From NCBI RefSeq assembly GCF_003696235.1, contig NZ_RFFJ01000033.1, positions 1 through 39,163 of the forward strand: DNA of 39,163 nt. Reading direction: 5' to 3'. Positions 34,147 through 39,163 of the stretch are shown here, piece after piece (within the stretch, counting starts at the first letter, position 1; each line of letters starts with the position of its first letter). The notes under the pieces were generated by a model. It was not told the origin of the DNA. It made no database searches and saw nothing but the letters and a program-made list of their open reading frames with translations. The DNA is from Streptomyces triticirhizae. GTDB taxonomy: Bacteria; Actinomycetota; Actinomycetes; Streptomycetales; Streptomycetaceae. The position numbers and the translations under genes are program-made.

Positions 34147-34983
34147 CTAGAGCAGCGACTTGCTCAGGTGGTGGCGGAGCGGCCGGTAGTCGAGGGAGGC
34201 CGCGAGACGGGACGCCGGGAGGTTGCCGGCGAAGGCGTGGGCCAGCAGGCGCTTGGCGCCGCGCTCGGCGGCCAGCCGCCCGGCGTGCGCCAGCAGCGTG
34301 TGGCCGTGGCCGAGCCCCCGGTGCTCGGGGGCCACGCTCACGCCCATCACGGCCGGCTCGCCCCGGGCGCCCTCGTGGGTCCTGGTCAGCCAGCAGCTGC
34401 CGACGGGCGTGCCGGCGTGTTCCAGCACGTGGACCAACACCCCGGGCGTCGCGAGCCCTTGGGGCAGGGCCGCCTCGGTGGCGGCGTTGGCGCGGAACGC
34501 GGCCCACTCGGGCGGCACCCCGCGCTCGGTCCAGGAGCGGGCGTAGGAGGCACGCTCGGCGGCCAGCCACGGCTGGTACTCGGCCTCGGTCAGCGGACGG
34601 TGCGCGCTGCCCTCGGGCGGCGGGGGCGGCGGGTCCGCCAGCTCCTTGGCGAGGGTGCGCCAGCGCGCCGCGTAGCCGAGGGCCGTGGCCAGCCGCAGCG
34701 CGCCGGTCGCGGTGTCGGGGACGGCGACGTCGGCCTGTCCGCAGCCCCAGGAGCGCAGCACCTCCTCGGCCGCGAGCGCGGCGACGGTGCCCCGGCCGCG
34801 CCGGCGTTCGGCGGGCTCGACGGTGAGGTCGACGAGGCGGCCGACGCGGTGGCCGAAGCGGGCGTCGGTCTCCAGTCGCAGGGCGCCGACGGGGCGGCCG
34901 TTGACGGTGATCGCGAAGGCGCGGCGGCGGCCCCCGTCGTCGGCGCGTTCCTCGGGGGCCGTGGGGCGCAGCGTGGTGGTCAT
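34147..34983 (-). CDS. tandem GNAT acetyltransferase
   Basis: 278 aa from the ATG at 34983. There are two N-acetyltransferase folds in a row. In the first, LVDLTVEPAERRRGRGTVAAL carries the acetyl-CoA loop (RRRGRGT). In the second, MGVSVAPEHRGLGHGHTLLAH carries the (Q/R)xxGxG/A equivalent HRGLGHG. The second half also holds YQPWLAAERASYARSWTERG. Such double GNATs are common in Streptomyces and mostly of unknown substrate; one half is often catalytic and the other structural. The second domain has the cleaner acetyl-CoA motif. It lies 76 bp from pabC on the same strand, without evident functional link. Confidence 0.88.
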   Translation of the reverse strand: MTTTLRPTAPEERADDGGRRRAFAITVNGRPVGALRLETDARFGHRVGRLVDLTVEPAERRRGRGTVAALAAEEVLRSWGCGQADVAVPDTATGALRLATALGYAARWRTLAKELADPPPPPPEGSAHRPLTEAEYQPWLAAERASYARSWTERGVPPEWAAFRANAATEAALPQGLATPGVLVHVLEHAGTPVGSCWLTRTHEGARGEPAVMGVSVAPEHRGLGHGHTLLAHAGRLAAERGAKRLLAHAFAGNLPASRLAASLDYRPLRHHLSKSLL

Positions 34984-35059
34984 CGCGGGATCTCTACCCG
35001 GCGGGCGGCCCGTTCTCCCGTCCCGCCGCCAGGTCCCGCCGCCGCCCGCCTTCGCCGGC

Positions 35060-35884
35060 TCAGGGGTCCTGGTCGGCGGCGGAGCGGGCGCGGAAGACGC
35101 GGAGCGCCTCGGCGGTGACGGGGCCCGGGGCGCCGGGGAGTTCGCGGTCGTCGACCCGGCGCACGGCCTGGACGTCGCGGGTGCTGGAGGTGAGGAAGAC
35201 CTCGTCGGCCCAGCGCAGGCAGTCCATCGGCAGCTCGGTCTCCTTGGCGCCCAGCCACTCGATGACCAGGGCGCGGGTGACGCCGGCCAGGCAGCCGGAG
35301 CTGAGCGGCGGCGTGTGGGCGACGCCCTCCAGCACCACGAAGACGTTGGTGCCGGTGCCCTCGCACAGCTGGCCGGCGTTGTTCCCGAACAGGGCCTCGG
35401 ACGCGGCCTGTTGGCGGGCGCGGGCCAGGGCGAGCACGTTCTCGGCGTAGGAGGTGGTCTTGAGCCCGGTGAGGGCGCCGCGCTCGTTGCGGGTCCAGGG
35501 GACGGTGATCACGGCCGTGGTCTCCGGCGGCGCCTTGGCCTCGGCGTGCGCGACCACCAGGGTCGGCGCGTCCTCGCCCCGGTCGGAGCCGAGCGGGGCG
35601 CTGCCCGAGGTGTAGGTGATCCGCAGCCGGCCGCGTTCCAGCGGGACGGCCTCCAGCACCGCGCGCGCCGCGCGCCGCACCTCATCGCGGTCCGGCTCGG
35701 GCAGGCCGAGCCCGGCGGCGGAGGCCGCCAGCCGGTCGAGGTGGCGGGTCATCGCGAAGGGGCGACCCCGTTCCGTCTTCAGCGTCTCGAACACCCCGTC
35801 GCCGACGGTGAGTCCGTGGTCGAAGACGGAGATCCGCGCGCTGTCGGCGTCCCGCAGCTCGCCGTTCAGCCAGATCAGCGCCAT
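35060..35884 (-). CDS. pabC: aminodeoxychorismate lyase (class IV PLP aminotransferase fold)
   Basis: 274 aa from ATG 35884. It turns aminodeoxychorismate into p-aminobenzoate plus pyruvate for folate. The PLP-binding lysine is K142 in LTGLKTTSYAENV. Other class IV signatures are FDHGLTVGDGVFETLK near the N-terminus and FGNNAGQLCEGTGTNVFVV, then SGCLAGVTRALVIEWL. Branched-chain and D-amino-acid aminotransferases share the fold, but overlap of its start by 10 nt with a pabB-type gene makes the lyase role most likely. It is the second gene of pabB-pabC. Confidence 0.92.
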   Translation of the reverse strand: MALIWLNGELRDADSARISVFDHGLTVGDGVFETLKTERGRPFAMTRHLDRLAASAAGLGLPEPDRDEVRRAARAVLEAVPLERGRLRITYTSGSAPLGSDRGEDAPTLVVAHAEAKAPPETTAVITVPWTRNERGALTGLKTTSYAENVLALARARQQAASEALFGNNAGQLCEGTGTNVFVVLEGVAHTPPLSSGCLAGVTRALVIEWLGAKETELPMDCLRWADEVFLTSSTRDVQAVRRVDDRELPGAPGPVTAEALRVFRARSAADQDP

Positions 35885-36945
35885 GCCGGCTCCTTCACCT
35901 CGCGTTCGTCTCCTGTCCGACCCCCCGGCTCAGACGCTACCCGAAGGAGGCGTTCGGCCTTGAGCACGGTCTCCGCCCACTCCCCCGCCGGGTCCGAGTC
36001 CCAGGTGATGCCGGCGCCGGCGCCGAAGCGCAGCACGGGGCGGCCGGCGGACCGGTCGATCCAGAACGTGCGGATGCCGACGGCCAGCTCGCCGACGCCC
36101 CGGTCGGCGTCCACCCAGCCGATGCCGCCGCAGTAGGGGCCACGGGGCGCGGTCTCCAGGTCCGCGATGGCGCGCAGCGCGCTGGACTTGGGGGCACCGG
36201 TGACCGAGCCGGGCGGGAAGGTGTGCGCGAGCAGCTCGGGCCAGCCGGCGCCCGGGGCGAGCCGGCCCTCGACCCGGGAGACCAGGTGGACCAGGCCCGG
36301 GTAGTCCTCGACGCCGCACAGTTGGGGAACGGTGACCGAGCCGGGGGCGCAGACCGCGCCGAGGTCGTTGCGGACCAGGTCGACGATCATCACGTTCTCG
36401 GCGCGGTCCTTGGGCAGCATCAGCTCGGGGGCGCGGGCGGTGCCCTTGATCGGCCCGGACTCCACGACGTCGCCGGCCCGGCGCAGGTACAACTCCGGGG
36501 AGGCGGTGGCGATCTCGGTGCCGTGCGCGGTCAGGCGGACGCTCCCGGCGTACCGCGCGGGGTGGCGGGCGGCGAGGTGGGCGCGCAACGCGTCGATGTC
36601 CGGGACGTGATCGGGCAGCGGGGCGGACAACACCCGGCAGAGGTTGACCTGGTAGACGTCGCCGGCCGCGATCCGGGAGCGGATGGCGGCGACGCCCGCG
36701 AGATAGCCCTCGCGGTCCAGGGAGCTGGTCCAGGCCGCCGGGTCGGGCCCGCGCCAGCGGCGGGCCGGCGGCGTGACGGGGGCGGTGCGCAGCGTGGCGA
36801 ACCTGGCGCAGACCATCCGGCCCTCGAAGCCGGCGACCACCGCCCACCAGCCGCCGGAGTCCAGGGCGGCCGGGTCGTCGGTGACATCGACCAGGTCGGT
36901 CGCGAGGAACCCGCCGAACCGGGCAAGCGGAGGATGATCGGACAC
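35875..36945 (-). CDS. pabB: aminodeoxychorismate synthase component I (PabB)
   Basis: 356 aa from GTG 36945 (VSDHPPLARFGG), where homologues begin as recalled; TTG 36963 is possible and there is no clear ribosome-binding site. Chorismate-binding fold shared with TrpE. The PIKGT motif (165-169) contains the Lys that marks aminodeoxychorismate synthase rather than anthranilate synthase. Also present are ENVMIVDLVRNDLG, FPPGSVTGAPKSSALRAI and YCGGIGWVDADRGVGELAVGIRT. It needs ammonia from a PabA-type glutaminase, which is not encoded in the window and not fused. It is short of the N-terminal TrpE-like extension, as usual for actinobacterial stand-alone PabB. It overlaps pabC by 10 nt. Confidence 0.93.
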   Translation of the reverse strand: MSDHPPLARFGGFLATDLVDVTDDPAALDSGGWWAVVAGFEGRMVCARFATLRTAPVTPPARRWRGPDPAAWTSSLDREGYLAGVAAIRSRIAAGDVYQVNLCRVLSAPLPDHVPDIDALRAHLAARHPARYAGSVRLTAHGTEIATASPELYLRRAGDVVESGPIKGTARAPELMLPKDRAENVMIVDLVRNDLGAVCAPGSVTVPQLCGVEDYPGLVHLVSRVEGRLAPGAGWPELLAHTFPPGSVTGAPKSSALRAIADLETAPRGPYCGGIGWVDADRGVGELAVGIRTFWIDRSAGRPVLRFGAGAGITWDSDPAGEWAETVLKAERLLRVASEPGGRTGDEREVKEPAWR

Positions 36946-36983
36946 CTGCGCGAGTCTAGGCAAGCCCGCCGCGAAAGGTGAGT

Positions 36984-37011
36984 TTGAGCTGGCCGGCGAA
37001 TCCGCTAGAGT
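36984..37011 (+). promoter_or_regulatory. promoter of the tRNA cluster
   Basis: TTGAGC (36984-36989), 16-bp spacer, TAGAGT (37006-37011), followed by a predicted start near 37018, 37 nt before tRNA-Gly. It is a good match to the vegetative pattern. It overlaps the region upstream of the divergent pabB. Confidence 0.65.
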
Positions 37012-37054
37012 TCATGACGTCGCCGGGTCGCGGTCCAAGATCCGGGAGACACCT

Positions 37055-37127
37055 GCGGACGTAGCTCAGTTGGTAGAGCATCACCTTGCCAAGGTGGAGG
37101 TCGCGAGTTCGAATCTCGTCGTCCGCT
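37055..37127 (+). tRNA. tRNA-Gly (anticodon GCC)
   Basis: 73 nt. Acceptor GCGGACG pairs with CGTCCGC; D arm GCTC/GAGC; anticodon arm TCACC-TTGCCAA-GGTGG gives GCC; T loop TTCGAAT in GCGAG/CTCGT. No encoded CCA. A small hairpin, GAGGGC-GGTT-GCCCTC (37132-37147), follows and may guide processing. Confidence 0.97.
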
Positions 37128-37151
37128 CGAAGAGGGCGGTTGCCCTCATCC

Positions 37152-37222
37152 GGTGGAGTGGCCGAGAGGCGAGGCAACGGCCTGCAAAGCCGTCTACACG
37201 GGTTCAAATCCCGTCTCCACCT
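37152..37222 (+). tRNA. tRNA-Cys (anticodon GCA)
   Basis: 71 nt. Acceptor GGTGGAG pairs with CTCCACC; anticodon arm ACGGC-CTGCAAA-GCCGT gives GCA; T loop TTCAAAT in ACGGG/CCCGT. The D arm is short, as usual for Cys. It is 24 nt after tRNA-Gly and 1 nt before the first tRNA-Val, so all share one transcript. Confidence 0.97.
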
Positions 37223-37223
37223 C

Positions 37224-37295
37224 GGACGATTAGCTCAGCGGGAGAGCGCTTCCCTGACACGGAAGAGGTCACTGGTTCAATCCCAGTATCGTCCA
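37224..37295 (+). tRNA. tRNA-Val (anticodon GAC), copy 1
   Basis: 72 nt. Acceptor GGACGAT pairs with ATCGTCC; anticodon arm CTTCC-CTGACAC-GGAAG gives GAC; T arm ACTGG/CCAGT with loop TTCAATC. It shares a 65-bp identical core with copy 2. Between them, GGGTCC-GCGA-GGACCC (37298-37313) forms a tetraloop hairpin. Confidence 0.97.
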
Positions 37296-37317
37296 CGGGG
37301 TCCGCGAGGACCCACCC

Positions 37318-37389
37318 GCGCGATTAGCTCAGCGGGAGAGCGCTTCCCTGACACGGAAGAGGTCACTGGTTCAATCCCAGTATCGCGCA
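37318..37389 (+). tRNA. tRNA-Val (anticodon GAC), copy 2
   Basis: 72 nt. It is identical to copy 1 from 37321 to 37385, but the acceptor stem is GCGCGAT with ATCGCGC, so both sides changed together and pairing is kept. It is the last gene of the cluster, 12 nt before a 20-bp hairpin. Confidence 0.96.
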
Positions 37390-37401
37390 CAGCGGCAACA
37401 C

Positions 37402-37446
37402 CGGCCGAGGGCCGGGAGGCGGAGGACGCCTCCCGGCCCTCGGCCG
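37402..37446 (+). terminator. strong terminator of the tRNA cluster
   Basis: A perfect 20-bp stem (37402-37421 with 37427-37446) closes a 5-nt loop (GAGGA) and is followed by TTCTCCTT. This is the longest perfect inverted repeat I noticed in the window. It stands between the tRNAs and the convergent small gene at 37615. Confidence 0.85.
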
Positions 37447-37501
37447 TTCTCCTTGGCCCTCGCCTCCTCCTCAGGGAGGAGTCAGGGAAGAGACAGAAAG
37501 A

Positions 37502-37531
37502 TGCCCGGGCGGCTCCCCAGCCGCCCGGGCA
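37502..37531 (-). terminator. terminator of the small gene at 37615-37785
   Basis: TGCCCGGGCGGCT (37502-37514) and AGCCGCCCGGGCA (37519-37531) form a 13-bp perfect stem with loop CCCC. Read on the minus strand it is followed by CTTTCTGTCTCTTCC, a T-rich tract, so it should stop leftward transcription. Confidence 0.75.
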
Positions 37532-37614
37532 CAGTGCCGTCCGTCTCCCCGTCCCCACGGGGTGGTGTGCCGGTGTCCCCGACCCGGGCCGCTCTCCCAG
37601 GCCCGGGGCGCCGC

Positions 37615-37785
37615 TCAGCGCCCCAGAGTGCCGGCCACGGACGACGCCTGGGTGACGACGGCGTCGATGCCGCCCGTCACGAACGCGAGGACGAACGCCA
37701 GCGGCAGCACCATCGCAGCCGCCACCAGAGGGTGCCGCCTGTCGGTCGGGCGAGGTGCCCGCTGTACCGCGCTCATGCGTGTCAT
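37615..37785 (-). CDS. 56-aa single-pass membrane peptide
   Basis: ATG 37785 is preceded by GGAG at 7-nt spacing; ATG 37776 three codons later is an alternative. The product has a basic N-terminus (MTRMSAVQRAPRPTDRRHP), one hydrophobic helix (LVAAAMVLPLAFVLAFV), then a short outside segment GGIDAVVTQASSVAGTLGR. No family is recognised. A terminator on the right strand lies downstream, and a 13-bp inverted repeat lies 25 bp upstream of the start, which supports a real, regulated gene. Confidence 0.68.
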   Translation of the reverse strand: MTRMSAVQRAPRPTDRRHPLVAAAMVLPLAFVLAFVTGGIDAVVTQASSVAGTLGR

Positions 37786-38145
37786 CTCCGCGCTCCAGTC
37801 CGTCTGTTGGCAGCGACGGGCGGGTGACCTCGGGGGACGGCTTCTGCGCCCGTCGCTGCGAGTCAACTGTAGGCAGGGCCGCTCCCCCGGCACGTCACCC
37901 CGGCGTACCGACCTCGGGCCTCCCCCAGGATGACGGCCGGACCCGTCGCCTACTCCTCAGGGTGGACAAGGTCCGCACCAGGCCGAGGGTTTGCCCCCAG
38001 GGGAGCGCGGAGCGGCGGGTGGAACGGTGTGACGCCGGTGGCCGGCGGGCGGGGATAGGTCACCGTGGCGCGCGCGGCCTTTCCCCGCTGGCGGCGTCCA
38101 GTCCGTAAGCTGTGGCCATCACAAGCACCGGGCAGCGAGGTGGAC
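37786..38145. other. 360-bp divergent region with 13-bp inverted repeat
   Basis: GCAGCGACGGGCG (37810-37822) and CGCCCGTCGCTGC (37847-37859) are a perfect 13-bp inverted repeat with a 24-bp spacer, upstream of the small membrane gene. Just beyond, minus-strand TTGACT (37866-37861) is a perfect-looking -35, but no good -10 follows. The rest up to the kinase is GC-rich noncoding sequence with TAAGCT near 38106 as a possible plus-strand -10. No gene was found in it. Confidence 0.55.
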
Positions 38146-39163
38146 ATGGCGATGATGCGGCTCCGGCGCGAGGACCCGCGAGTCGTTGGGGCGTTCCGGC
38201 TGCACCGACGGCTGGGGGCCGGCGGCATGGGGGTCGTCTACCTGGGGTCGGACCGGCGGGGGCAGCGGGTCGCCCTGAAGGTCATCAGGCCCGACCTCTC
38301 GGAGGACCAGGAGTTCCGCTCGCGTTTCGCCCGCGAGGTGTCGGCGGCCCGGCGCATCAGGGGCGGCTGCACGGCCCGGCTGGTGGCGGCCGACCTGGAG
38401 GCCAGCAGGCCGTGGTTCGCCACCCAGTACGTCCCGGGGCCCTCGCTGCACGACCGGGTGCTGGAGCACGGGCCGCTGTCCGCCGCCGAGACGGCGGCGA
38501 TCGGGGCCGCGTTGGCCGAGGGGCTGGTCGCGGTCCACGAGGCGGGCGTCGTCCACCGGGACCTCAAGCCGTCCAACATCCTGCTCTCGCCCAAGGGCCC
38601 CCGCATCATCGACTTCGGGATCGCCTGGTCCACCGGGGCCAGCACCCTCACCCACGTGGGAACGGCGGTGGGCTCGCCCGGGTTCCTCGCGCCCGAGCAG
38701 GTGCGCGGGCAGGGCGTGACGCCGGCCAGCGACGTGTTCTCGCTGGGCGCCACGCTGGCGTACGCGACGCTCGGCGACTCGCCGTTCGGGCAGGGCAGTT
38801 CGGAGGTCATGCTCTACCGGGTGGTGCACGAGGAGCCGCAACTGGACGGCGTGCCCGCCGCGTTGGCGCCGCTGCTGCGGTCCTGCCTGGACAAGTCGCC
38901 GGACGAGCGGCCCAGCACGACGGGGCTCTCGCTGCGGCTGAAGGAGATCGCCGTCCGGGAGGCGCGGGGCGTGCCACAGCCGGCCAGGCGGCAACGGGTG
39001 ACGGTGAGCGGCCCCTCGGAGGGGCGTGGGGACGGGCGGCCGGGCGGGGTTGGCCGGGCGGGCGCTGGGGCGGCGGCGCGGGGGCGCGCGAGAGAACGGG
39101 AGCGTGCGCCGGAGCGTGCCGCCGAGCGCGCGCGGGGCGGGGCGCGGGAGCGGACCCGGCCCA
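38146..39163 (+). CDS. Ser/Thr protein kinase (PknB-type), 3' end cut by window edge
   Basis: 339 codons are visible from ATG 38146 (GAGG 5 nt upstream; GTG 38140 is possible), and the frame is open to the window end. All catalytic motifs of Hanks-type kinases are intact: Gly loop GAGGMG (24-29), Lys45 in VALKVI, Glu64 in FAREV, HRDLKPSN (137-144), DFG (156-158), and APE (182-184). The activation loop STLTHVGTAVGSPGF contains several Ser/Thr that could be phosphorylated. After about residue 285 there is a low-complexity tail rich in Arg, Gly, Glu and Ala (RERAPERAAERARGG). No membrane helix is seen before the cut, so whether it has an outside sensor domain is unknown. Confidence 0.93.
   Translation, partial: MAMMRLRREDPRVVGAFRLHRRLGAGGMGVVYLGSDRRGQRVALKVIRPDLSEDQEFRSRFAREVSAARRIRGGCTARLVAADLEASRPWFATQYVPGPSLHDRVLEHGPLSAAETAAIGAALAEGLVAVHEAGVVHRDLKPSNILLSPKGPRIIDFGIAWSTGASTLTHVGTAVGSPGFLAPEQVRGQGVTPASDVFSLGATLAYATLGDSPFGQGSSEVMLYRVVHEEPQLDGVPAALAPLLRSCLDKSPDERPSTTGLSLRLKEIAVREARGVPQPARRQRVTVSGPSEGRGDGRPGGVGRAGAGAAARGRARERERAPERAAERARGGARERTRP

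Noticed and set aside
37055..37389. Regularly repeated segments that could be taken for a CRISPR array
   Set aside because: They are tRNA genes with complete cloverleafs; the repeated 65-bp part is the shared tRNA-Val core.
37070..37655. Open frames across the tRNA cluster
   Set aside because: They translate tRNA sequence and have no protein-like features.

Overview
The window is chromosomal DNA of a high-GC actinobacterium, almost certainly Streptomyces or a close relative. Three things support this. An SsgB sporulation protein of the streptomycete length (137 aa) is present. Coding regions have strong third-position G/C bias with many GTG and TTG starts. A hairpin built on GTTCCCCGCGCCCC, a sequence recalled as scattered through streptomycete intergenic DNA, is also present. 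From recalled knowledge of gene order, thrS-HIT-pgsA-acyltransferase-pimA...pdxS-pdxT-yebC-ruvCAB-yajC-secDF-apt-relA-MBL/PPIase...rarA...alaS side matches the Mycobacterium tuberculosis Rv2614c to Rv2555c region. This is therefore core chromosome, not a genomic island. No transposase, prophage, CRISPR array or biosynthetic cluster was seen.

Layout. 1-720 (minus): two small proteins, DUF948 and DUF6167, that normally precede alaS; the second is cut by the window edge. 975-3197 (plus): a STAND/NB-ARC ATPase with helical repeats and no recognisable DNA-binding domain. 3208-3819 (minus): rpsD. 3876-4736 (plus): a DUF2470 haem-type protein behind an iron box. 4786-6150 (minus): rarA. 6341-7970 (minus): a VKOR-type oxidoreductase and an MBL-fold hydrolase. 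8115-10371 (plus): an anchored cyclophilin and a DUF349 protein. 10512-26671 (minus): a long same-strand run, read in order of transcription as pgsA, PIM acyltransferase, pimA, LemA-like, pdxS, pdxT, yebC, ruvC, ruvA, ruvB, yajC, secD, secF, apt, relA. 26893-28569 (plus): a membrane protein of unknown function. 28622-31228 (minus): HIT protein and thrS, followed upstream by tRNA-Val(CAC). 31591-34983: SRPBCC protein, ssgB, two small membrane proteins, a DsbA-like protein and a double GNAT. 35060-36945 (minus): pabB-pabC for p-aminobenzoate. 37055-37389 (plus): tRNA-Gly, tRNA-Cys and two tRNA-Val, ending in a 20-bp perfect hairpin. 37615-37785 (minus): a 56-aa membrane peptide. 38146-end (plus): a Ser/Thr kinase cut by the window edge.

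How the genes fit together. Themes are phosphatidylinositol mannoside synthesis (pgsA, acyltransferase, pimA), pyridoxal phosphate (pdxST), Holliday-junction processing (ruvCAB, rarA), Sec export (yajC-secDF), purine salvage and the stringent response (apt, relA), folate precursor (pabBC), and translation (rpsD, thrS, five tRNAs).

The strongest new regulatory observation is that both repair units, rarA and ruvCAB, are preceded by a near-consensus copy of the LexA-independent actinobacterial DNA-damage promoter (RecA-NDp type, PafBC-dependent; TTGTCRGTG-N8-TAnnnT), each with exactly the 8-bp spacer. The second is a 15/19 DmdR/IdeR-type iron box in front of the DUF2470 gene. Structural oddities are a decayed repeat of about 130-bp period that separates ruvA from ruvB, a 119-residue acidic PTDE tract inside SecD, two perfect short tandem duplications placed over stop/start codons, and twin tRNA-Val genes with identical cores but different, self-compensating acceptor stems. 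I did not find a clearly new multi-gene system.
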